From contig NZ_BMUC01000001.1 of assembly GCF_014649995.1 (NCBI RefSeq), positions 536,313-600,312 on the forward strand: 64,000 bases of DNA. The letters run 5' to 3'. This DNA comes from Streptomyces griseoflavus. GTDB lineage: Bacteria > Actinomycetota > Actinomycetes > Streptomycetales > Streptomycetaceae. The notes beneath the pieces were generated by a model. That model made no database searches. It was not told the DNA's origin and saw only the letters and a program-made list of their open reading frames with translations. The translations under genes were made by a program, and so were the position numbers. Every line of letters starts with the position of its first letter. Position 1 is the first letter of the stretch. Positions 55,560 to 63,354 of this stretch are shown piece after piece.

Positions 55560-56777
55560 ATGGCCCGCCCGGACAGCAGACCGCAGGTCCTCGTGATCGG
55601 CGGCGGAATCGGTGGCTTCACCACGGCCCTGGCGTGTGCCCGGCGCGGAATGCCGGTGCACGTCCTGGAACGCGCGCCGGAGATCAAGGAGATCGGCGCC
55701 GGGCTGCAGCTCGGCCCCAACGCGGGCCGGCTGCTCCGCGAACTCGGCGTGCTGGACAGCGTGCTGCGCACCGCCGTGCTCCCCGAACGGTTCGTGATCC
55801 TGGACGCCTACACCGGTCGGGAGATCTACCAGGCACGGTTCGGCCAGGCGCTCGCCGAACGGTTCGGGGCGCCGTACACGGTGATGCACCGCGCCGACCT
55901 GCTCGACACGCTGCTCGAGGGCAGCCTCGCCACCGGCCTGGTGACGGCCCTCACCGGCAAGGAGGTCGTCGGCGTCGAACAGGACGCCCACGGCGCCACC
56001 GTCACCTGCGCCGACGGGTCGGTCCACTCGGCCGACGTCGTCATCGGCGCCGACGGACTGCGGTCCGCCGTCCGCCGCCAGGTGCTGGACGACAGCGAGC
56101 CCGCCGTCTCCCGGTACGCCATCTACCGCGGCCCCGGGCCCCGCCCCGAGGGGGTGGAGGACGCCGTCACCCTGTACGCGGGCGACGGGCTGCACCTGAT
56201 GCAGTACCCGATCCACGGCGGCGAACTGCTCAACCGGGTGGCCTCGTTCCGCAGCGACCGCGGCGCCCCGGGCAGCGACACCTGGGCCACCCCGGAGGAA
56301 CTGTTCGAGAAGTTCGCCGACACCTGCGACCCGGTGCGGGAGGCACTGCACCACCTGGACCTCGGCAAGCGGTGGGAGCAGTTCGACAGACGGCCCCTGC
56401 CCGGCTGGGCCCAGGGACGCGTCGCGCTGCTGGGCGACGCCGCCCACCCCATGCGCCAGTACCTCGCCCAGGGCGCCGGCCAGGCCATGGAGGACGCCGT
56501 CGCGCTCGCCGCCGCCCTCGCCGGCAGCCCGGACGATCCGGTCACGGCACTCAAGGAGTACGAGGAGATCCGCTTCCCCAGGGCCGCCGCGGTACAGCGC
56601 AACACCCGCTTCTTCGGGGAGATGGTCCACCTGGGCGGCGTCGGCGCGGTCCTGCGCGACTTCGCGTTCGGCTCCCTGCGGCCGGACGACTACACCCTCG
56701 CCGACTGGCTGTACGGCACCGACGGGGCGCCCGCCCCGCAGCCGCCGGCCCGGCTCGACGTCTACGCGGAGGGATGA
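55560..56777 (+). CDS. FAD-dependent aromatic monooxygenase (3-hydroxybenzoate 6-hydroxylase/salicylate hydroxylase-like)
   Basis: 405 residues from ATG 55560, chosen for AGGAGGGAGG upstream; ATG 55533 is an alternative. FAD motif VLVIGGGIGGFTTALACARRG at the N-terminus, the group A motif EIGAGLQLGPNAGRLL, DG motif VIGADGLRSAVRR near 160, and GDAAHPMRQYLAQGAGQAME near 290. This group inserts one oxygen ortho or para to a phenol hydroxyl. Next to a gentisate-type dioxygenase, production of gentisate or an analogue is likely. Confidence 0.88.
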   Translation: MARPDSRPQVLVIGGGIGGFTTALACARRGMPVHVLERAPEIKEIGAGLQLGPNAGRLLRELGVLDSVLRTAVLPERFVILDAYTGREIYQARFGQALAERFGAPYTVMHRADLLDTLLEGSLATGLVTALTGKEVVGVEQDAHGATVTCADGSVHSADVVIGADGLRSAVRRQVLDDSEPAVSRYAIYRGPGPRPEGVEDAVTLYAGDGLHLMQYPIHGGELLNRVASFRSDRGAPGSDTWATPEELFEKFADTCDPVREALHHLDLGKRWEQFDRRPLPGWAQGRVALLGDAAHPMRQYLAQGAGQAMEDAVALAAALAGSPDDPVTALKEYEEIRFPRAAAVQRNTRFFGEMVHLGGVGAVLRDFAFGSLRPDDYTLADWLYGTDGAPAPQPPARLDVYAEG

Positions 56778-56781
56778 GGAC

Positions 56782-57765
56782 GTGACCGTCGACCTGACCG
56801 TGGCCTGCGGGCCCTACGACCGCACGGCGGCCCTCGCCGACGGCCGGGTGCGCGTCCCCGGAGTGGACCTCACCTGGCTGCCGCTGGGCGCCGAGGAGAT
56901 CTTCTTCCGGATGGCGCGGCACGCCGAGTTCTCCGCCTCGGAGATGTCGCTGTCCTCGTACACGCTGACGCTGGAGCGGGACCGGCCGTTCGTGGCGATC
57001 CCGGTGTTCCCCTCGCGCACCTTCCGGCACCACGCGGTCTACGTCCACGCCGACAGCGACCTCACCCACCCCGAGCAGCTCAAGGGCCGGACCGTCGGCA
57101 TCCCCGAGTACCAGATGACCGCCGCGGTGTGGATGCGGGGCATCTTCGCCGAGCACTACGGGCTCCCCGTGGACTCGGTCTCCTACCGCACCGGGGGACT
57201 GCTGGAACCGGGCCGGACCGAGAAGCTGGCCATCCACGTCCCCGGCGTGGACATCAGGCCGATCGCGCAGGGCCAGAACCTCTCCGACATGCTGGAGGCC
57301 GGCGAACTCGACGCCCTCTACACCGCCCGGGTCCCCCGCCACTTCGCCGACGGCACCCGCCGGGTGCGCAGGCTGTGGGCCGACCCTGCCGCCGCCGAGC
57401 GGGAGTACTTCGCACGCACCGGCATCTTCCCGATCATGCACACCGTGGTGCTCCGGCGGGACGTCTACGAGCGCAACCGCTGGCTCGCCAGGGCACTGAC
57501 CGACGCCTTCCAGGAGGCCAAGGAGCACGCCGACCGGGCGCTGGGCGAGACCGTCGCGCTGGCCGGGATGCTGCCGTGGGGCCACCTGGCGGCGCGGTCC
57601 GCGCGGGACGTCATGGGCGAGGACATCTGGCCCTACGGCCTGGCGCCCAACCACGCCTGCCTGACCGCCTTCCTGCGCCACCTGCACGAGCAGGGGCTCA
57701 CCGGACGGCGCCTGGCCCCCGAGGAACTGTTCGCCCCGGAGACCCACGAGAGCTTCGTCGTCTAG
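56782..57765 (+). CDS. 4,5-dihydroxyphthalate decarboxylase-like protein
   Basis: 327 residues from GTG 56782, four bases after the monooxygenase stop. It has the family-typical N-terminal LTVACGPYDRTAALADGRV, GRTVGIPEYQMTAAVWMRG, YERNRWLARALTDAFQEAKE and the very characteristic VMGEDIWPYGLAPN and LAPEELFAPETHESF. Homologues in proteobacteria decarboxylate 4,5-dihydroxyphthalate to protocatechuate. The fold resembles periplasmic binding proteins, but no signal peptide is present. It suggests a pathway compound with an ortho- or ring-carboxylate to remove. Confidence 0.87.
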   Translation: MTVDLTVACGPYDRTAALADGRVRVPGVDLTWLPLGAEEIFFRMARHAEFSASEMSLSSYTLTLERDRPFVAIPVFPSRTFRHHAVYVHADSDLTHPEQLKGRTVGIPEYQMTAAVWMRGIFAEHYGLPVDSVSYRTGGLLEPGRTEKLAIHVPGVDIRPIAQGQNLSDMLEAGELDALYTARVPRHFADGTRRVRRLWADPAAAEREYFARTGIFPIMHTVVLRRDVYERNRWLARALTDAFQEAKEHADRALGETVALAGMLPWGHLAARSARDVMGEDIWPYGLAPNHACLTAFLRHLHEQGLTGRRLAPEELFAPETHESFVV

Positions 57766-57814
57766 CGGCCGGCGCACGAGCGCCGCCTATGACCTACCCC
57801 CTTGGGAGACGCTG

Positions 57815-59794
57815 ATGAGCAGCGGTGACTTCGCAACGCTTCTGAGCCCCTTCGCCATCGCAGGCAGGACGGTCCGCAACCGGATCATGCTCACCACCCA
57901 CAACCCGAAGATGAGCGAGGAGCGTTACCTGCACTACCTGGAGACCCGGGTCGCGGGCGGGGTCGGCATGGTCGGCATACCCGTCCTGAACGAGACCATC
58001 TCGACCCTGGCCTACGTCACGCCCGGGCAGCTCGACGGGATCTCCGCCCGGGACCTCGACGGCACCGCCGACCCCGAGACCGAGGAGGGCCGGGAGTTCT
58101 TCGACTCCCTCCTGCTGCCGCCGCTGCGGGCGCGCGCCGACATCGCGCACCGGCACGGGGCGCTGGTCTTCGGACAGGTGGCCAACCGCGGCTCCATCCG
58201 GCTGCCCGAGACCTTCCAGGCGATGGTCTCGCCCAGCGGCGTCCCGGACCCGCACGTCCGCGCCCAGCCGCGCGAGATGACCACCGGCGAGGTGGAGCGG
58301 GTGGTGCGGCTGTTCGCCCGGTCCGCCTCGCGCATCCGGCGGGGCGGACTGGACGGCGTCGAGGTGCACGCCACCCACGGGTACCTCGTGGAGCAGTTCC
58401 TCTCGCCGTCCACCAACCGCCGCACGGACCGCTACGGAGGCTCCCTGGACAACCGGATGCGCTTCCTGACCGAGGTGCTGGAGGCGATCCGCGAGGAGTG
58501 CGGACCGGACTTCCCCATCGGGATGCGCATCAGCGGCCTCCAGGCCCACCCCGGCGGGCTGACCACGGACGACATCACGGCCGTGGTCAGGACCGTGGAG
58601 TCCTCCCTGGCGTACGTCAACATCACCGCCGGGACGATCGGCGCCCTGCACGACGGCGTGGTGCTCCCCTACGTCGCCTCCAGCCACTACGAGCCCGGCT
58701 TCAACGCGGACGCCGCGGCCGCCGTCCGGGAGGCGGTGTCGGTGCCGGTGATCCTCACGGGCCGGATGAACGACCCCGCGCTGATGGAGGACGTGCTGCG
58801 CAGCGGCGTCGCGGACCTGGTGGGCACCACCCGCGCCCTGATCGCCGACCCGGAGTTCGTGAAGAAGACCGCGGCCGGCCGGGCGGACCGCATCCACAAG
58901 TGCATCGGCATCAACGAGTGCCACTACCCCGACCGGGTCTCCGCCTGCCCGGTGAACCCGTGGGCCGGCCGGGAGCGCGAACTGGACGTGCCCGCCCCCG
59001 TCCGGCGCAAGCGGGTCCTGGTGGTCGGCGGCGGCCCCGCCGGCCTGATGTGCGCCCGCACCGCGGCGAGCCGGGGCCACTCGGTGGTGCTGGCGGAGAA
59101 GGAGCACACCCTGGGCGGCAAGATCACCCTGCTCGCCCGTGACCCGCACCGCGCCGAGATGGCCTCGCTCATCGACGACCTCACCCGGGAGGTGGCGGAG
59201 GCCGGGGTGGAGGTGCGGCTCGGGTTCGAGGTGACCCCCGAGGCCGTCGCCGAGATGGCGCCGGACGCGGTGGTCGTCGCCACCGGCGCGCTCCCGGCCG
59301 TGCCGGACGTCCCCGGCCTGGAGGAGATCCGCACCCGCACCGCCCTGGACATCCTCGACACGGACCTGGCGGAGCTCGGCGAGAACGTGCTGGTCGTCGG
59401 AGGGCTCAACGACCACCTGGCGCCGCTGGCCGCCGCCGACCTGCTGGCCGGTCACGGCAAGAAGGTCGTGCTGCTGTCGGAGTGCATCCTGCCCGGTCAG
59501 GCGGCCGAGCCGTCCATCCTGCACCTGCTGACGAAGCGGCTGCTGGAGAAGCACGTACGGATCGAGGCCCTCACGGAGCTGGTGAAGGCAGGCGTACGGC
59601 CGCAGGTGCGCAACGTCTTCTCCGGGGAGACCTCCGAGATCGGCGCCTTCGACTCGGTGGTGTTCGCCACCGGCGCCGAGCCCGTCCCGTTCCCCGAGAC
59701 GGACGGCGAGTTCTACCGCATCGGCGACTGCCTGGCGCCCCGGCGGCTGGTGCACGCCACGCTCGACGGCGCCCGGATCGGGTCCCGCCTCTGA
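57815..59794 (+). CDS. Old Yellow Enzyme-type FMN/FAD oxidoreductase (2,4-dienoyl-CoA reductase-like)
   Basis: 659 residues. FMN TIM barrel at 1-350 (LLSPFAIAGRTVRNRIMLTT, GVEVHATHGYLVEQFLSPST, DRYGGSLDNRMRFLTEVLEA). A cysteine region at 363-378 (CIGINECHYPDRVSAC) follows, then an FAD/NAD module with VLVVGGGPAGLMCARTA near 401. In relatives (FadH, trimethylamine dehydrogenase) four Cys bind [4Fe-4S]; here the second position is Ile366. Last gene of the four-gene unit, perhaps reducing or dehydrogenating a ring or side-chain intermediate. Confidence 0.88.
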   Translation: MSSGDFATLLSPFAIAGRTVRNRIMLTTHNPKMSEERYLHYLETRVAGGVGMVGIPVLNETISTLAYVTPGQLDGISARDLDGTADPETEEGREFFDSLLLPPLRARADIAHRHGALVFGQVANRGSIRLPETFQAMVSPSGVPDPHVRAQPREMTTGEVERVVRLFARSASRIRRGGLDGVEVHATHGYLVEQFLSPSTNRRTDRYGGSLDNRMRFLTEVLEAIREECGPDFPIGMRISGLQAHPGGLTTDDITAVVRTVESSLAYVNITAGTIGALHDGVVLPYVASSHYEPGFNADAAAAVREAVSVPVILTGRMNDPALMEDVLRSGVADLVGTTRALIADPEFVKKTAAGRADRIHKCIGINECHYPDRVSACPVNPWAGRERELDVPAPVRRKRVLVVGGGPAGLMCARTAASRGHSVVLAEKEHTLGGKITLLARDPHRAEMASLIDDLTREVAEAGVEVRLGFEVTPEAVAEMAPDAVVVATGALPAVPDVPGLEEIRTRTALDILDTDLAELGENVLVVGGLNDHLAPLAAADLLAGHGKKVVLLSECILPGQAAEPSILHLLTKRLLEKHVRIEALTELVKAGVRPQVRNVFSGETSEIGAFDSVVFATGAEPVPFPETDGEFYRIGDCLAPRRLVHATLDGARIGSRL

Positions 59795-59930
59795 GGCAGG
59801 GGGAGGCGGCCGGCGCGGCCGGGGCGCGCCGCACGGCGCGCCCTCCGCGTGGCCCCGCGCCCCGTGCCCGCGCGCAGGCACCTCACCGGGGCCCGGCACC
59901 GCAGGGGCTTCGCGCCGGCCCGGGGCGGGC

Positions 59931-60611
59931 TCACCGTGTAGAGCGCCGGGCCAGTGCCCGGGACAGCGCCGTGCGGACCTCCTCGGGCGGGGCGGCGCCC
60001 TCCGCCTCCGCGCAGGCGGTCAGGGACCGCGCGACGTCGCGCAGTTTGGTGTTCGACAACTGGGACGCCTCCCGCAGGATGTGCCAGGCCTCGTCCGAGG
60101 TGCAGCCGTGCGTCGCCATCAGGATGCCGCGCGCCTGGTCGATGACCGGGCGGGAGGCGATCGCCTGCCGGAGCTGCTCGATCTCCTCCTGGAGCAGGTG
60201 CAGCCGCTCCTCCCGCTCCCGCGCCACCGCCGAGACGACCGGCGACGGCGTGCCGTCCAGGGCCGGGGAGGACAGCGGGTCGGTGGTGTCGAGGCCGGCG
60301 AGCTCCAGGATGCGGCGCGGCTGACCGTTCCAGCGGGTCGCCGTGACCGGCACCGACCACCGCCGGCCGTGGTCGCGCAGCACCTCCAGGAACTCCAGTC
60401 CGGCCGTGTCCATGAAGTGCACGCCGCTCATGTCCAGATCGATACGGGCCGTGCCGACGGGCAGCCGCGCCAGCTTTTCGGCCAGGGCCCGGGCGGACCC
60501 GCGCACCAGCTCGCCGCGCGGGGCGAGCAGCGCCCGGTCCGCGTCCATGCGACCGCCGATGACCAAGGTTTCCTGCCTTCCCGGTAGGGCGAGTGACGCC
60601 GTGGAGGCCAT
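59931..60611 (-). CDS. STAS-ANTAR fusion regulator
   Basis: 226 residues from ATG 60611. An N-terminal STAS-like domain at about 15-110 (RIDLDMSGVHFMDTAGLEFL is the phosphorylatable-Ser/Thr region of anti-anti-sigma proteins, here Thr). A coiled linker (EREERLHLLQEEIEQLRQAI) leads to an ANTAR RNA-binding domain at about 140-195 (SRPVIDQARGILMATHGCTS, DEAWHILREASQLSNTKLRD). ANTAR proteins antiterminate transcripts by binding paired hairpins. Divergent from a STAS and MEDS-HATPase pair. Confidence 0.87.
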   Translation of the reverse strand: MASTASLALPGRQETLVIGGRMDADRALLAPRGELVRGSARALAEKLARLPVGTARIDLDMSGVHFMDTAGLEFLEVLRDHGRRWSVPVTATRWNGQPRRILELAGLDTTDPLSSPALDGTPSPVVSAVAREREERLHLLQEEIEQLRQAIASRPVIDQARGILMATHGCTSDEAWHILREASQLSNTKLRDVARSLTACAEAEGAAPPEEVRTALSRALARRSTR

Positions 60612-60812
60612 GTCACTGCCGTGTCGGTGCTCGTGGATCGTCGGGGCGTTCGAGGTCACTCGGGGCGCCACCGGCACCGGAGCGGTAGGCTGCGCACGGT
60701 CCCGGCTGCGCTTCGGGTGCGCCTGCCCACCTTGCTGCGTACTACACACCGTGCCGGGAAACGGCCGGGAACCGACGTGGGCAGGGGTGGTCCCGGAAGC
60801 GTGGGGAGACAC

Positions 60813-61166
60813 GTGTTGGGCAGTCGGCATCGGACGCCGTACGGACCCGGAGGCCCGGGGCCGTCCCTGACGGTGCGCCCCCTGGAGGGGTGCCGGGGAA
60901 TCCGCGCGGCCGGCGAGGTCGGCCTGGCCACACACATGATCTGGGAACGCGTACTGGAGCAGGCGGTACGCGAAGGTGAGGGCGTGTACTACCTGGAACT
61001 GTCCGAGGTGACGTTCGTCGACGTCGCGGGCGCGGGCGCGCTGGCGGCGGCCGCCGGGCGGCTCGGCGCGGGACGGCGGCTCGTGGTGCGCCGCCCGCCG
61101 CCCGCACTGCGCAGGGTGCTGGAGACGTTCTGGCCCGGCCTGCCGACGATCGAGGTGACGACGTGA
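60813..61166 (+). CDS. STAS-domain anti-anti-sigma-like protein
   Basis: 117 residues from GTG 60813 with GGGGAGAC upstream. YYLELSEVTFVDVAGAGALA is the STAS core; the phospho-acceptor Ser is replaced by Val-Ala in DVAGAGAL, so phosphorylation control is doubtful. Its stop overlaps the start of the next gene (GTGATGA at 61163-61169), so the two proteins are co-translated and may form a complex. Confidence 0.75.
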   Translation: MLGSRHRTPYGPGGPGPSLTVRPLEGCRGIRAAGEVGLATHMIWERVLEQAVREGEGVYYLELSEVTFVDVAGAGALAAAAGRLGAGRRLVVRRPPPALRRVLETFWPGLPTIEVTT

Positions 61167-62119
61167 TGAGAACCACGACCGCGACCCCGGACGTCACCCC
61201 CGACCCCTTCGTTCACCCCGCCCTGTTCTACCGGAGCGACCGGGAGTACCTGGACGGCACCGTCCCCTTCGTGCGCGAGGGGCTCGCCGCCGGGGAGCCC
61301 GTGGCGGCCGCCGTGCCCGGCGACCGGCTGCGGCTCCTGCGCGACGCGCTCGGCGCCGACGCGCGGCGGGTCCGGCTCCTGGACATGCGGGAGGCCGGAC
61401 GCAACCCCGGCCGGATCATCCCCGGCGTGCTGCGCGCCTTCGCCGACGCACAGCCGGCCGGACAGCGGGTGCGGATCATCGGCGAGCCGGTCTGGGCCGG
61501 CCGCTCCGCGAGCGAGTACCCGGCCTGCGTCCAGCACGAGGCGCTGATCAACGCGGCCTTCCGGGGCCGTACGGTGACCATCCTGTGCCCCTACGACGCC
61601 GCCCGGCTGCCCGGACACGTCCTGGAGGACGCCCACGCCACCCACCCCACCGTCATCCCCGGCGGCTCCCGCCCCGCACGGCACAGCGAGGCGTACGCCC
61701 CCGACGCCATCGTCGCCCGCTACAACGAGCCGCTGCCGCTCGCCCCGGACGCCATGACCTTCCCCTTCGTGGCCGATTCGCTCCCCGAGGCCCGGCACGC
61801 CGCGACCGACGAGGGGCGCCGCCTCGGCCTCACCGGCACGGTCCTGGACGACCTGGCCCTCGCCACGGCCGAGCTGACCACCAACAGCGTGCTGCACGGC
61901 GGCGGCTCGGGGGTGCTCCGGGTCTGGGGCGAGGACGGCCGCGTGCTGTGCGAGGTGCGCGACGCGGGACGGTTCACCGACCCGCTCGCCGGCCGCCGGC
62001 CCGCCTCCCGCGACCAGCGCGGCGGACGCGGCCTGCTGATGGTCAACCTGCTCGCCGACCTGGTCCGGGTGCACACCGGGGACGAGGGCACCACCATCCG
62101 CTGCTGGTTCTCCCGCTGA
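61163..62119 (+). CDS. MEDS sensory domain plus HATPase (RsbW-like) protein
   Basis: 318 residues from GTG 61163. The N-terminal MEDS domain at about 15-170 (HPALFYRSDREYLDGTVPFV, REGLAAGEPVAAAVPGDRLR, RVRIIGEPVWAGRSASEYPA) is joined to a GHKL kinase-like domain at about 200-318. N-box: LDDLALATAELTTNSVLHGG; G2 box: GRGLLMVNLLADLV. Expected to bind a STAS partner and a sigma factor or act as a switch kinase. Ends convergent with the mbl-like gene. Confidence 0.87.
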   Translation: MMRTTTATPDVTPDPFVHPALFYRSDREYLDGTVPFVREGLAAGEPVAAAVPGDRLRLLRDALGADARRVRLLDMREAGRNPGRIIPGVLRAFADAQPAGQRVRIIGEPVWAGRSASEYPACVQHEALINAAFRGRTVTILCPYDAARLPGHVLEDAHATHPTVIPGGSRPARHSEAYAPDAIVARYNEPLPLAPDAMTFPFVADSLPEARHAATDEGRRLGLTGTVLDDLALATAELTTNSVLHGGGSGVLRVWGEDGRVLCEVRDAGRFTDPLAGRRPASRDQRGGRGLLMVNLLADLVRVHTGDEGTTIRCWFSR

Positions 62120-62124
62120 CGGAC

Positions 62125-62140
62125 GCCCCGCCCGCGGGGC
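62125..62140. terminator. short hairpin between convergent MEDS and Mbl-like genes
   Basis: GCCCCG (62125-62130) pairs with CGGGGC (62135-62140) over a four-base loop, filling the 21-base gap between the converging stops. Confidence 0.45.
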
Positions 62141-63178
62141 TCAGGCGCCCAGCGGGTCCAGCACCATCGGCGCGATCCTGCCCTCCAGCATCGCGCCCAG
62201 CCCCTCCACGGCACACAGCTCCGGCCGCTCCGCGATGTGCACCGGCATGCCCGTCGCCTCACGCAGCATCTGGTCCAGACCCGGCAGCAGGGCGCTCCCG
62301 CCGACCATCATGATCCCGCGGTCGGCGAGATCGGCGACCAGGTCGGGCGGGCACTCCCGCAGCACCTTGCCGATGCCGTCGAGCACGGCGGTCAGCGGTG
62401 TCTGGATGGCCCGCCGCACCGCGGCCGTGTCCACCGTCACCGAACGGGCCAGACCGGTGGCGACGTCCCGGCCGTGGATCTCCGTGGACTCCGGGCCCTG
62501 CGGGGTGAGCCCGTTGCCGGACAGGGCCAGCTGCAGCGGCCGTACGGACTGGCTGGGCAGCATCAGCTCGTGCTGGTGGCGCAGGTGCTGCACGATCGCG
62601 TTGTCCACCGCCTCACCACCGACGGGAACGCGCTGGGCCTGCACGATCGCCCCCAGGGACAGCACCGCCACCTGGGTGGCCGCCGCACCGCACACCATGA
62701 TCATGGTCGCCTCGGGCCGCTCCACCGGCAGTCCGCAGCCGACGGCGGCGGCGATCAGCGTGTCCACCAGCTCCACCCGGCGGGCGCCGAGACCGACCAG
62801 CGTCTCGATCGCGGCCCGCTGGGCGAGCGGATCGGCGTCGTGCGGGGTGCACGCCGCCGCCCGCAGCCGCGGCCTGCGGCGCAGCGCGCGACGGGTCCGG
62901 TCCCCGATCAGCTGCCGCAGCATGCGCTGCGCCATCTCGATGTCGACGACCGTCCCCCCGCTCACGGGACGCACCACCCGGATGTAGCCCGGCGTACGGC
63001 CCGTCATCTTCTCCGCGAACTCACCCACGGCGATCAGCGCACCCGTACGGGTGTTCACGGCGGCGACCGACGGCTGGTCGACGACGAGCCCGGACCCCTT
63101 GACGTACACCCTGGTACGGGCCGCCCCCAGGTCGACGGCGAAGTGGCAGCGGCGCAGCTGCTCCAGACTTGCGGTCAC
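62141..63178 (-). CDS. mbl: MreB-like protein (Mbl type), degenerate ATP site
   Basis: 345 residues from GTG 63178 with GGGAGGG upstream. Actin-fold family: FAVDLGAARTRVYVKGSGLV (phosphate 1), RVVRPVSGGTVVDIEMAQRM, VGLGARRVELVDTLIAAAVG, and VMMVGG-like adenosine motif GIMMVGGSALLPGLDQML near 305. The phosphate-2 motif, normally DIGGGTTE, reads VCGAAATQ (about 162-169), losing the Asp, the Gly pair and the Glu. In S. coelicolor a comparable Mbl acts with MreB in spore wall formation; the ATP cycle of this one is questionable. Confidence 0.85.
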   Translation of the reverse strand: MTASLEQLRRCHFAVDLGAARTRVYVKGSGLVVDQPSVAAVNTRTGALIAVGEFAEKMTGRTPGYIRVVRPVSGGTVVDIEMAQRMLRQLIGDRTRRALRRRPRLRAAACTPHDADPLAQRAAIETLVGLGARRVELVDTLIAAAVGCGLPVERPEATMIMVCGAAATQVAVLSLGAIVQAQRVPVGGEAVDNAIVQHLRHQHELMLPSQSVRPLQLALSGNGLTPQGPESTEIHGRDVATGLARSVTVDTAAVRRAIQTPLTAVLDGIGKVLRECPPDLVADLADRGIMMVGGSALLPGLDQMLREATGMPVHIAERPELCAVEGLGAMLEGRIAPMVLDPLGA

Positions 63179-63354
63179 GGCAGACCCTCCCGAGTGCGGC
63201 CCGACGGCCCGCCGGGCGGCGGACCTCTCTGGCATCGTGCGCGGCGGCCGGGGACACGCGCCTTTCCTGGGGGGCCGGGTGGGGGGCCGCCGAACGGGGG
63301 GCGGGGCGGGAGGAACCGGGCCCGGCGTGCCCGCAGCCGTGGGCACGGTGGCGG

